Shown: piece after piece, positions 1 to 6,238 of the stretch
How the letters are laid out: each line of letters starts with the position of its first letter
Numbering within the stretch: the stretch's first letter is position 1
Origin: an uncultured Eubacteriales bacterium
GTDB taxonomy: Bacteria; Bacillota; Clostridia; Oscillospirales; CAG-272
Direction of reading: 5' to 3'
Length of the DNA: 12,956 nt
Assembly: GCA_934500855.1 (NCBI GenBank)
Contig: CAKSUH010000016.1
Span: forward strand, 1 to 12,956
The notes under the pieces: generated by a model
Databases searched by the model: none
The model's input: the letters and a program-made list of their open reading frames with translations, nothing else
What the model was told of the DNA's origin: nothing
Made by a program: the position numbers and the translations under genes

Positions 1-150
1 GAATATGGGGTTCGCTTTGAAATTGAATGGTTGGCGCGCAGGATGGGCTGTTTTATTCCGACCGTTTTGCGCATTTTGCAAGTTTCAGACGAACAGGAAC
101 GGGTCAGTATGTAAAACTTGCGTTTTCCCGATAAATCGCAAAACATACAC
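1..150. other. Upstream spacer without a supported gene
   Basis: No convincing gene is seen here. Frame 1 is open from the window edge to a TAA at 112-114 (about 37 codons), but it has no recognisable family motif, so it is not called as a gene tail. The stretch carries related TTTTGC/GCAAAA motifs: GTTTTGCG at 64-71 against CGCAAAAC at 137-144, and ATTTTGCAAG at 73-82 against CTTGCAAAAT at 150-159. The second copy of the latter overlaps the -35 box of the following promoter, so these could be operator half-sites. Confidence 0.3.
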
Positions 151-178
151 TTGCAAAATCGGAGGATTTCTGTATAAT
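151..178 (+). promoter_or_regulatory. Sigma-A promoter of the metallo-hydrolase gene
   Basis: A -35 box TTGCAA (151-156) and a perfect -10 box TATAAT (173-178) are separated by 16 nt. The predicted start is about 32 nt upstream of the ribosome binding site AGGAGG (195-200) and start codon at 211. A 10-bp inverted repeat arm (150-159) covers the -35 box, which would suit repressor binding. Confidence 0.7.
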
Positions 179-210
179 AAAGGAAACCGTAATAAGGAGG
201 GTTACTGATT

Positions 211-990
211 ATGTATCCAAGGAAACAGCAGGTTGCAGGGGAACCGCGGAACGGGTTGCTCAAGCCGTTTCATATTCTGAAGGGGATTTCCTTTGTCGGG
301 ACCTATCAGGCGTCCGTTCATCTGATTGATACGGGAGACGGTCTGGTCATGATTGACACGGGGTATCTGAATACATTCTATTGGGTGGTCAACGGAATTT
401 ATTCGCTCGGATACCGACCGTCGGATGTGAAATACATCCTCATGACGCACTGGCATGGGGACCATGGGGAGGGCGTCAAACCCATGCTGACCCTTGCGCC
501 GAAAGCCGAAACCGTTATCGGCGTCAGGGATGACAAAAAGGTATTTGAGCGGTACGGGATAAAACCCGACATCGTTGTGAAAGACGGGGATACGCTTACC
601 TGCGGAACCGTCACCTTCCGTTTTGCGGAGACTCCGGGGCATACGGTCGGAACGGTGTCCGTTTTCTTTGATTATACGGAGGACGGAAGAACCTATCACG
701 CCGGTATGTTCGGCGGCGCCGGTCGCGGTGCGCTTTTTGAGGACAATGCGGATTACTACAAGGGGAGCCGAAACGACTATTTTAACTCCCTTGCGCGTTT
801 GAAGAAGGAGAAAGTGGATTTGTTTCTCGGCAATCATTGTTGGAATAACAATACCGATGAGAAAGCCGCTGCGATGGAAGCGAATCCGGGGATCAATCCT
901 TTCGTTGACGGGAAAGAATTCTACAGATTTCTGGATTTCTGCTATACGGATGTGAAAGAGCGGATGAAGAGAGAAGGATTGACGGAATAA
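211..990 (+). CDS. Metallo-beta-lactamase-fold hydrolase, B3-like metal site
   Basis: This is a 259-residue cytoplasmic MBL-superfamily hydrolase with no signal peptide or membrane segment. The superfamily motif H-W-H-G-D-H lies at residues 80-85, followed by a TPGHT motif (His144) and a late His209 in LGNHCW. With His80, His82, Asp84, His85, His144 and His209 it has the six ligands expected of a dinuclear zinc site arranged like subclass B3 lactamases. An Ala-Gly lies near residues 164-165 where many MBL hydrolases have a bridging Asp. The N-terminal ligand-free strands (about 25-70, with MIDTGY at 47-52) fit the fold. The start is set by AGGAGG 10 nt upstream. It is a single-gene unit with its own promoter and terminator. 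The substrate cannot be told: lactamase, lactonase, thioesterase or other ester hydrolase are all possible, and an antibiotic-resistance role should not be assumed. Confidence 0.9.
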   Translation: MYPRKQQVAGEPRNGLLKPFHILKGISFVGTYQASVHLIDTGDGLVMIDTGYLNTFYWVVNGIYSLGYRPSDVKYILMTHWHGDHGEGVKPMLTLAPKAETVIGVRDDKKVFERYGIKPDIVVKDGDTLTCGTVTFRFAETPGHTVGTVSVFFDYTEDGRTYHAGMFGGAGRGALFEDNADYYKGSRNDYFNSLARLKKEKVDLFLGNHCWNNNTDEKAAAMEANPGINPFVDGKEFYRFLDFCYTDVKERMKREGLTE

Positions 991-1033
991 AAACGGAAAT
1001 CCCGATTCGGACACCGCAACGCAATTACAAAAG

Positions 1034-1064
1034 AGCCGGGTCGGTTTTGCCGATCCGGCTTTTG
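1034..1064. terminator. Bidirectional intrinsic terminator between convergent genes
   Basis: An 11-bp stem, AGCCGGGTCGG (1034-1044) with CCGATCCGGCT (1050-1060), has one G-T wobble and a 5-nt loop. It is flanked by AAAAG on the left and TTTTG on the right, so it has a T-tract on both strands. It lies between the stop of the metallo-hydrolase (990) and the stop of the convergent AraC gene (1105), and probably ends both transcripts. Confidence 0.8.
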
Positions 1065-1104
1065 ACTGTTTATGGCTCCGCAACATTCGGTTTGCGGACG
1101 GCCG

Positions 1105-2574
1105 TCAGTTGATTCGTTGGCTGATCCGGTAGGCTTTCGGGGTCTGACCGAATTCCCGCTTGAAAATGCGGTTGAAGTATTGCTGGGAGGCAAACCCGCA
1201 GGCGTAGGCGATCTCCATGGAACTGCGGTCGGTGGCGCGGAGCATCTCCGCCGCGCGACGCACGCGGACATAGTTGATGTAATCGGTCAGGGTCGTGTCG
1301 GTTGCGCGCTTGAAGAGTTTGCAGAGATAGGAGCGGTCCAACAGAACCGCGCGGCTGATCTGCTCCAGCGTTAATTGCTGGTGGTAATGCTCGTCGATAA
1401 AGCGGATCGCGGGCAGGATGCGGTTCAGCTCGGGCTTTTTCCCGAGGTCAATGTCGGTCAGAAAATTCTCCCGCCACAGGTAGGCGGCAATCCAGGTGAT
1501 ATAGGCTTTGACAAACATCCGATAAGCGGGGCGCTTGGCTTCGGTTTCCTCCGAGATGCGATAGATGTGCGAAATCAGCTCCTCCGCGTCGGTGCTGTTC
1601 CAGATGCGGTAGGGGACTGTCGTGTGGCGGCTGAGAAAGGAGTAAGGGTATTGGGCATTTTCCATGTCGGACTGCGCAATCCAATCGTAAATGTCGAAAT
1701 CAAGAACCGTAACCTCGGAGTTTTCGGTCTGCGACTTGATGCGGTGCGGGATGTTGCTGTTGATGAGCAGGGTCTGTCCTTGGGAGAGTGTCAGGTCGGC
1801 GCCGTTGACCGTGCAGGACATACAGCCGCTCCGAACCTGCAGAATTTCGATCTGCTCGTGAAAATGCACCGTGCGGCAGGAGGAATCGTTGAACACCACA
1901 AAATCCTGCGCCGCGGCGGTTGGGGCATCAAGGCGCGGCAGAGAAACCGATTTTTGATTCACGGAAAGGTTGGAAATGCCGTAGGCGGTACGGTTGGAGG
2001 AAAACACCAAGCGCAACCCGTTCGGAATGGCACGGTCGCTGTGGACGGTTGTACAATAGCTGTTGTGAAACCCGCGATCCGCTTCGGTGACCGTGTAAAG
2101 AAAATCGGTTCCGCCCTGCGCCGCGCGCACGGAGATGGAGATATGATACTTCCTGACATCGTAGTGCATCCCCGTCGGCGCTTCGGGTCCCGTGAACAGG
2201 AAGGAAATCGGATTCCAATCGGTTCCGAACGCCGCATGGGACGCGTCCTCGTTGCCGTAGTAGAGAAAGGTCATGGTGCTGACGGTGTTGCGGCGGTAAT
2301 TGTTGTCCGTTGCCGCGCCGTCGAAGAGCCAGAACCAGACCTGCGAGAAGCAATCCTGCGAGGTGCGGCTGGCGAGCCACACATAATCGAATTCGACCGT
2401 TTGCCCCGCACGGATGTCGGAGAGCGCTTCCACGATGCAGTCGCGGGTGTGTTCGTTGTCTGCACGGGTGTATTCGGTTTTGAAATAAAAGCTGAAGGTG
2501 GCGCGTTCCGAATCCTCACGGGTCAGGCGGATCGGTACGCGGTCGATGTTGTAAACAATCTTTTCGCGGCTCAT
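1105..2574 (-). CDS. Large AraC-family regulator with an extra N-terminal beta-rich domain
   Basis: This 489-residue protein is much longer than a typical AraC regulator (about 290). Three parts are visible. (1) Residues 1 to about 207 form a beta-rich domain that aligns with the tandem repeats of the secreted protein encoded divergently at 2823-4571; shared anchors are AGQTVEFDYVWLAS (56-69), VWFWLFD (79-85) and YGISNLSV (198-205). (2) Residues about 228-300 form an AraC-type cupin, with HFHEQIEILQV and NSNIPHR. (3) Residues about 385-485 are the double helix-turn-helix, with LTLEQISRAVLLDRSYLCK and the second signature ending FNRIFKREFGQTPKAYR. There is no membrane segment or signal peptide, so it should be cytoplasmic. 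The start is fixed by GGAGGG (2578-2583 on this strand). It probably activates the divergent + strand cluster in response to a carbohydrate-type ligand; the ligand is unknown, and it is uncertain which domain binds it. Confidence 0.92.
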   Translation of the reverse strand: MSREKIVYNIDRVPIRLTREDSERATFSFYFKTEYTRADNEHTRDCIVEALSDIRAGQTVEFDYVWLASRTSQDCFSQVWFWLFDGAATDNNYRRNTVSTMTFLYYGNEDASHAAFGTDWNPISFLFTGPEAPTGMHYDVRKYHISISVRAAQGGTDFLYTVTEADRGFHNSYCTTVHSDRAIPNGLRLVFSSNRTAYGISNLSVNQKSVSLPRLDAPTAAAQDFVVFNDSSCRTVHFHEQIEILQVRSGCMSCTVNGADLTLSQGQTLLINSNIPHRIKSQTENSEVTVLDFDIYDWIAQSDMENAQYPYSFLSRHTTVPYRIWNSTDAEELISHIYRISEETEAKRPAYRMFVKAYITWIAAYLWRENFLTDIDLGKKPELNRILPAIRFIDEHYHQQLTLEQISRAVLLDRSYLCKLFKRATDTTLTDYINYVRVRRAAEMLRATDRSSMEIAYACGFASQQYFNRIFKREFGQTPKAYRISQRIN

Positions 2575-2620
2575 GGACCCTCCGATGACAATATTGTTTC
2601 ATTTATTTCCACTATCGGTG

Positions 2621-2649
2621 TGGAGAGTTGTTTGGTGATGTGTTATAAT
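2621..2649 (+). promoter_or_regulatory. Promoter of the secreted-protein/lipoprotein cluster
   Basis: An extended -10 TGTTATAAT (TG at 2641-2642, TATAAT at 2644-2649) is preceded 17 nt upstream by TGGAGA (2621-2626, 4 of 6 matches to TTGACA). A weak -35 with a strong extended -10 suits an activator-dependent promoter. The transcript would carry a leader of about 165 nt before the ATG at 2823. The -10 box is one half of the palindrome TATAAT-G-ATTATA (2644-2656), whose other half is the -10 of the regulator promoter. Confidence 0.5.
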
Positions 2650-2675
2650 GATTATACAACCGATGGAGCTGTTTG
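2621..2675 (+). promoter_or_regulatory. Imperfect direct repeats, candidate AraC operator
   Basis: TGGAGAGTTGTTTG (2621-2634) and TGGAGCTGTTTG (2664-2675) are imperfect direct repeats whose starts are 43 bp apart, close to four helical turns. AraC-family proteins bind direct repeats with helical phasing. The first copy covers the weak -35 of the + promoter; the second overlaps the start of the -35 box and the spacer of the regulator promoter. Binding could both activate the cluster and repress the regulator gene. This is inferred from sequence pattern only. Confidence 0.35.
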
Positions 2676-2679
2676 TCAA
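2651..2679 (-). promoter_or_regulatory. Consensus sigma-A promoter of the AraC gene
   Basis: Read on the minus strand, this is a perfect TTGACA (2674-2679) and a perfect TATAAT (2651-2656) separated by 17 nt. The start would be near 2644, giving a leader of about 70 nt to the ATG at 2574. It physically overlaps the + strand promoter, so RNA polymerase cannot occupy both at once. Confidence 0.8.
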
Positions 2680-2822
2680 CAACTTTTTGAGAAAATCGGC
2701 AATCTTTTTCCGAACGGAGGCGGAAAAAAGAAGGAAAGAAGAAAAAATCAAAAACGACACATTCCAAAATAATCCAAACAGCGCTCCTCGGAAACAACAG
2801 AGAAGAAAAGGAGAAAACCACA

Positions 2823-4571
2823 ATGAAACAAACACGCAAAGCAAGAGCGTTCGGTCTGCTTCTTGCGGGAGTTCTGCTCTTGGTGGGAGTGCTCCCGTTT
2901 GCGGCGGTGGCGGACGAAGCGATGGTGACGGACAAAATCGTTATGACAACGGGTGCGTCCATCCGAACCGCAGAGAATTACGGAATCCGCTTTGAAGCAA
3001 CGGTTGCGGCGGATTTCATTGCAACTTGGGGTGAAAGCGCCGTTTACGGAATGCTGATTGCACCCGCGGACCGCATCGGAGGCGACTTCACGCTTGAGAG
3101 CATGGCGGCGGGCGACTATGTAAACGCGGAGAGCCGCGGCTGGTCGGTGGAGAATGCCGACGGCAGTAAGGTGTTCCGCATGGCGCTGGTGGATCTGCCC
3201 AAGACCTATGCGGGCGTGAACATGAAGTTTGCCGCGAGAGCCTACGCTGTTGTGACCGACACGAACGGAGAGCAAAGCACGATGTACGCGCCGTACAACA
3301 GCGGGAACAATCGGTCGCTCTACGATGTCGCGAAAGCCTATCGGAATATGGCAGGCTATGAAGAAAACGGGATTGTGGAGTCGATTCTCGATGTCGGTAC
3401 TCTCCCGACCTATTCTTACATCAAATCCGATGCGGCGGGCGGGGACTATATGACCGTTGCAAAGGATTCCGTGATCTACGGAGCAGGTGTGACGGCGCTT
3501 GATTCAAACCACATGAACGCCGAAACCATGGTAAGTGCGAACCTTGCGCTGAAGCCCGGCATGAAGGTGGAATTCGATCTGGATCTGCTTGCCTCCGGAA
3601 AGCCGACAAAGGCATATTTCTGGCTGGGCGACCCGAGCAAGAATATGACAGAGGGCGAAAACGCATTTGCCAAGATGCAGATTTATGAGTACGGAGCTGC
3701 TTTGCAGGTCGGTTGTGTCGGCATTGCGGGCGCGGGCGCATGGAACAGCATGGAGATCAAAGCGGTTGGCGGCGAGGCAGGATCTCTCCATTGGGATCAG
3801 ACCAAGGAGCGCATCTGCTTCTATATCAAGGACAGCAATACGGTTGTTGTTACCATCTCCGAGCGGAACAACACGGGGTATTATACCGAAACGATTACCA
3901 CAACCGCCCCGATTACCGATGCGCGGCTCTGCTTCGGTACTGCGGCGCTGTCCTACAAGGTCAGCAACCTGACCGTGACCGAGGTTGCCGAGGGCGGAAT
4001 CTTTGATACCATCAGCGGAAGCGGTGCGGATTATGTAACCGTTGCTAAGGATTCCGTGACCTACGGCGAGGCGGTAACCGCAAAAGACGGAGCCGTGATG
4101 GATACTGCCACCTGCATTACCGCAAACAAGACGGTAAAGGTCGGTCAGAAACTGGAATTCGATCTGAATCTGACATCGTTCAAATCAGGTTCTCACAGCA
4201 AAGCGTATTTCTGGTTGGCGAATGTCGGAACAGACATGACAAAATCCGAAAATGCGTTGGCAGTGCTCCAGACCTATCTTTACGGCACGAAAGAGCTTGG
4301 CGCGGTCGGCGCGGCGAGCGGAACCTTTGGCTTTGGAACGGAACAGGTCGGAAGCGGAAACTCTCTCGGCTGGGGTATGCAGAACTTCCGCATTACCTTT
4401 GAGGTCACGGACGCAAATACCGTCAAGGTCACCTTGAAGGAACAGAACGGAACCCGTTCCTGGAGCAAGACCGTCACAACGACAACCGCTCTTACCGAGG
4501 CACAGCTTTGCTTTGGCACTGCGGGCGTTGGCTACAAGGTCAGCAACCTGACCGTGACCGAGATCGGATAA
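2823..4571 (+). CDS. Secreted protein with two tandem beta-rich repeat domains
   Basis: The 582-residue protein has a Sec signal peptide (basic MKQTRKAR, hydrophobic core about 10-27, cleavage likely after AAVA at 27-30). Residues about 37-195 form one domain beginning with GASIRTAENYGIRF, a pattern I associate with surface proteins of Clostridia but cannot name. It is followed by two copies of a domain of about 180 residues (207-388 and 401-582). Shared blocks are TVAKDSV.YG, (V/L)EFDL, KAYFWL and, at the end, CFGTA..-YKVSNLTVTE. The fold is probably a jelly-roll or lectin-like sandwich (inference). There is no lipobox, LPXTG, SLH or dockerin, so it is probably released or held by another factor. 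The start is set by AGGAG (2809-2813). It is the first gene of the cluster and lies divergent from the AraC gene, whose N-terminal domain resembles these repeats. Carbohydrate binding is the most likely role; no catalytic motif is seen. Confidence 0.88.
   Translation: MKQTRKARAFGLLLAGVLLLVGVLPFAAVADEAMVTDKIVMTTGASIRTAENYGIRFEATVAADFIATWGESAVYGMLIAPADRIGGDFTLESMAAGDYVNAESRGWSVENADGSKVFRMALVDLPKTYAGVNMKFAARAYAVVTDTNGEQSTMYAPYNSGNNRSLYDVAKAYRNMAGYEENGIVESILDVGTLPTYSYIKSDAAGGDYMTVAKDSVIYGAGVTALDSNHMNAETMVSANLALKPGMKVEFDLDLLASGKPTKAYFWLGDPSKNMTEGENAFAKMQIYEYGAALQVGCVGIAGAGAWNSMEIKAVGGEAGSLHWDQTKERICFYIKDSNTVVVTISERNNTGYYTETITTTAPITDARLCFGTAALSYKVSNLTVTEVAEGGIFDTISGSGADYVTVAKDSVTYGEAVTAKDGAVMDTATCITANKTVKVGQKLEFDLNLTSFKSGSHSKAYFWLANVGTDMTKSENALAVLQTYLYGTKELGAVGAASGTFGFGTEQVGSGNSLGWGMQNFRITFEVTDANTVKVTLKEQNGTRSWSKTVTTTTALTEAQLCFGTAGVGYKVSNLTVTEIG
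3441..3986 (+). repeat. Tandem domain copy 1 in the secreted protein
   Basis: This codes for residues 207-388. Copy 1 contains KVEFDLDLLAS and KAYFWLGD and ends YKVSNLTVTEV. A 31-bp stretch near its end (3953-3983) is identical to 4532-4562 in copy 2, so the two copies share exact DNA at their C-terminal strand. That suggests duplication or gene conversion. Confidence 0.85.
4023..4568 (+). repeat. Tandem domain copy 2 in the secreted protein
   Basis: This codes for residues 401-582 and runs to the protein C-terminus. It contains KLEFDLNL, KAYFWL and ends YKVSNLTVTEIG. The centre (about residues 470-520) has diverged from copy 1, with Gly-rich loops, while the first and last strands are conserved. 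This suggests a common fold with different binding loops. Confidence 0.85.
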
Positions 4572-4584
4572 GGAGGAAACGAAT

Positions 4585-4731
4585 ATGAAACGGAACTATC
4601 AGACCCCCATCGCGGCTGTTATGAACCTCTCGGAAACCGACCTGATCCGCACCTCCGCGGTCTGGGATGAGAGCGCCAAGGAAAATGTCATTCCGGCAAA
4701 TCAGGATTGGTTCGGAATTCCGAAGTCGTGA
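4585..4731 (+). CDS. Small 48-residue peptide with a YxxP...LxxxDLIRTS leader-like pattern
   Basis: A strong AGGAGG (4571-4576) overlaps the stop codon of the secreted-protein gene and lies 8 nt from the ATG, so a real translated product is likely. The peptide begins MKRNYQTPIAAVMNL, continues SETDLIRTSAVWDES and ends QDWFGIPKS. It has no signal peptide or membrane segment and a single Trp pair-like region (W27, W42). The YxxP...V..L...D(L/V)I(R/T)TS pattern recurs, to my knowledge, in small proteins of uncharacterised function in Clostridia and Bacteroidota; I know no named family. The short conserved N-terminal segment followed by a variable tail resembles a ribosomally made precursor peptide, but no modification enzyme or transporter is adjacent. 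Its stop is 7 nt from the next start, so the two are probably translationally coupled. Confidence 0.75.
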   Translation: MKRNYQTPIAAVMNLSETDLIRTSAVWDESAKENVIPANQDWFGIPKS

Positions 4732-4738
4732 CGAAACG

Positions 4739-4984
4739 ATGAAAAAACGCATTGCGGCATGGCTTGCGGTGCTGTTGCTTACCGTGTGTCTCTCTGCCTG
4801 CACGGGTGGCGATTCCTCCGAATCCACTCTGCGGGACAGCGGGATCAAAACGGACGCGACCGGAGCGGAGGTGAAAACGCCCTCCGCTTCGGCTTCGCCC
4901 GATACCGAAAGCAACAGGGCAACCGACAATGAAACCGCCGCGCCGAATCCGGCAGACGGATCGGACTGGGGTCCGTTTGCATAA
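4739..4984 (+). CDS. Small 81-residue lipoprotein
   Basis: The N-terminus is a lipoprotein signal peptide: MKKR, a hydrophobic run (about 5-18) and lipobox LSAC with Cys20. The mature part (about 61 residues) is Ser/Thr/Asp/Glu/Ala-rich linker without a folded domain, ending in DGSDWGPFA. The start at 4739 is chosen because it places the basic residues directly before the hydrophobic core; an in-frame upstream ATG at 4667 would lie inside the preceding peptide gene and mask the signal. There is no clear Shine-Dalgarno sequence, which fits coupling to the 48-residue peptide. It could be a surface-tethered peptide, a spacer-like partner of the neighbouring products, or a remnant of a longer lipoprotein that lost its domain. 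No function is assigned. Confidence 0.7.
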   Translation: MKKRIAAWLAVLLLTVCLSACTGGDSSESTLRDSGIKTDATGAEVKTPSASASPDTESNRATDNETAAPNPADGSDWGPFA

Positions 4985-5037
4985 GCAACGGAACAGTCCG
5001 CCGCGGATAACGAACCCGAAACACGAAAGGGTCAGAT

Positions 5038-6231
5038 ATGAAATTCAAAAAAACAATCAGGATACTTCTCGCCGCCATGGCAGTTATGGGACTGTTGGTC
5101 GGATGCAACACGGCGGGGTCTGACCCCGCTGTCACCGACAGCGGGCGGCAAAGCGAAACGGAGATCACCACCATGGCAGAAACCAAAAGCACACCCAATA
5201 CGGACGAAAGCCGTCTCGGTTACCTTGTTGTCACCGAGCACGGCGTTCGGGCGGACGGCTCGACCGATGTGACCGAAGCCCTGCAAACGCTTATCAACGA
5301 AAACCCGAACCGGACGCTCTTCTTCCCGGACGGGACTTATCTCATCCGCAAACCCATTACGACCTCCGCCGACCCGACGAAGAGCGTTTCCCTGCAGCTT
5401 TCCAATTATGCGATCATTCTGGCGGATCGCAATTACTGGACGAGCAAGGAAGCCATGATTCGTCTCGGCGCGCAGGATTCAAAGGTCAACAATTCCGAAC
5501 GCAACGGGAGCAACTGGTTCTTCAAGGGCGGTATTGTCAACGGCGCGGGCGTGGCAAACGGCATTTCGATTGACGGCGGTAGGGAAGTTGTCATCAACGG
5601 CGTTGCCATCAAAAACACTCCGATCGGAATTCACATTAAATTCGGCATCAACGGCGGCTCTTCCGACGCGGACATTTCCTCCTGCAACATCATCGGAACG
5701 GGAACAAAGGACTCCAAGGGCATTTTCGTAGAGGGCTACGACAACACCTTTACCAACATCCGCATCGGCAAGGTTCACATCGGCGTGCATCTGCGCGGCG
5801 CGGCGAACAAGCTGACCAACATTCACCCGCTCTACTACTCGGATTATTCGGACTACGCCGACAGCTGCGGCTTCTGGGATGAATGGGGCACCAACTGGTT
5901 CGACTTCTGCTACAGCGATCATTTCCGCATCGGCTTCCGTCTGGCGCACAATGCGGTGAGCTTTTTCAACAACTGCTATGTGTTCTGGTATGAGGCAAAG
6001 AACGCTTCGGGTGTGAGTATGACAAAGGATTATGTGCTGACGGCATTCCAGGCGGACGGCGATTTTTCGTCAATCGTCACCGTGTTCCGCGCGGGCTTCC
6101 GTCGGGATGCGGGCGGCGTTGCGATGCTCTCGCAGAAGAGCGCAAACGGAACCGGCGTTTTTGAAAATGTGAGCGCAGACTGCCGCGACCTGCTGACGGA
6201 TGACCCGTACCACGCATACGAAAGAAAGTGA
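5038..6231 (+). CDS. Pectate-lyase-3-like right-handed beta-helix lipoprotein
   Basis: The 397-residue protein has a lipobox, LVGC (Cys23), a Thr/Ser/Glu linker (about 24-58) and then the start characteristic of the pectate lyase superfamily (Pfam Pectate_lyase_3 type): VTEHGVRADGSTDVTEALQ, then LFFPDGTYLI. Asn/Gly/Ile-rich coils continue to about residue 270 (GISIDGG, GVAIKNT, GIFVEGYDN), consistent with a parallel beta-helix. Such proteins are glycan lyases, hydrolases or epimerases, or purely binding modules; catalytic residues cannot be assigned by eye. The C-terminal part (about 280-397) is aromatic-rich and may form a cap. It should sit on the outer face of the membrane. A GAAAGG-like site lies 6 nt before the ATG, and the 53-nt gap from the previous gene fits one operon. 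Codons 26-36 contain overlapping hairpins (5113-5145). Confidence 0.85.
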   Translation: MKFKKTIRILLAAMAVMGLLVGCNTAGSDPAVTDSGRQSETEITTMAETKSTPNTDESRLGYLVVTEHGVRADGSTDVTEALQTLINENPNRTLFFPDGTYLIRKPITTSADPTKSVSLQLSNYAIILADRNYWTSKEAMIRLGAQDSKVNNSERNGSNWFFKGGIVNGAGVANGISIDGGREVVINGVAIKNTPIGIHIKFGINGGSSDADISSCNIIGTGTKDSKGIFVEGYDNTFTNIRIGKVHIGVHLRGAANKLTNIHPLYYSDYSDYADSCGFWDEWGTNWFDFCYSDHFRIGFRLAHNAVSFFNNCYVFWYEAKNASGVSMTKDYVLTAFQADGDFSSIVTVFRAGFRRDAGGVAMLSQKSANGTGVFENVSADCRDLLTDDPYHAYERK

Positions 6232-6238
6232 GGAGTCC

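Noticed and set aside
1..114. Open frame from the window edge to TAA at 112-114 as a gene tail
   Set aside because: Only about 37 codons with no recognisable C-terminal motif; too little to call.
202..1086. 294-codon minus-strand frame antisense to the metallo-hydrolase
   Set aside because: The + frame holds the HWHGDH motif and a proper start; the minus frame has no recognisable domain.
1375..2772. Long + strand open frame (465 codons) antisense to the AraC gene
   Set aside because: It has no ribosome binding site and its protein shows no family motif. The opposite frame encodes a complete AraC regulator with helix-turn-helix and promoter. This is a GC-driven antisense shadow.
4667..4738. 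Upstream in-frame ATG as the start of the 81-residue lipoprotein
   Set aside because: It would overlap the 48-residue peptide gene in another frame and add 24 residues in front of the signal peptide.
6200..6238. Upstream in-frame ATG for the solute-binding protein
   Set aside because: It lies inside the previous gene and places a polar extension before the lipoprotein signal; the ATG at 6239 follows GAGGAG.
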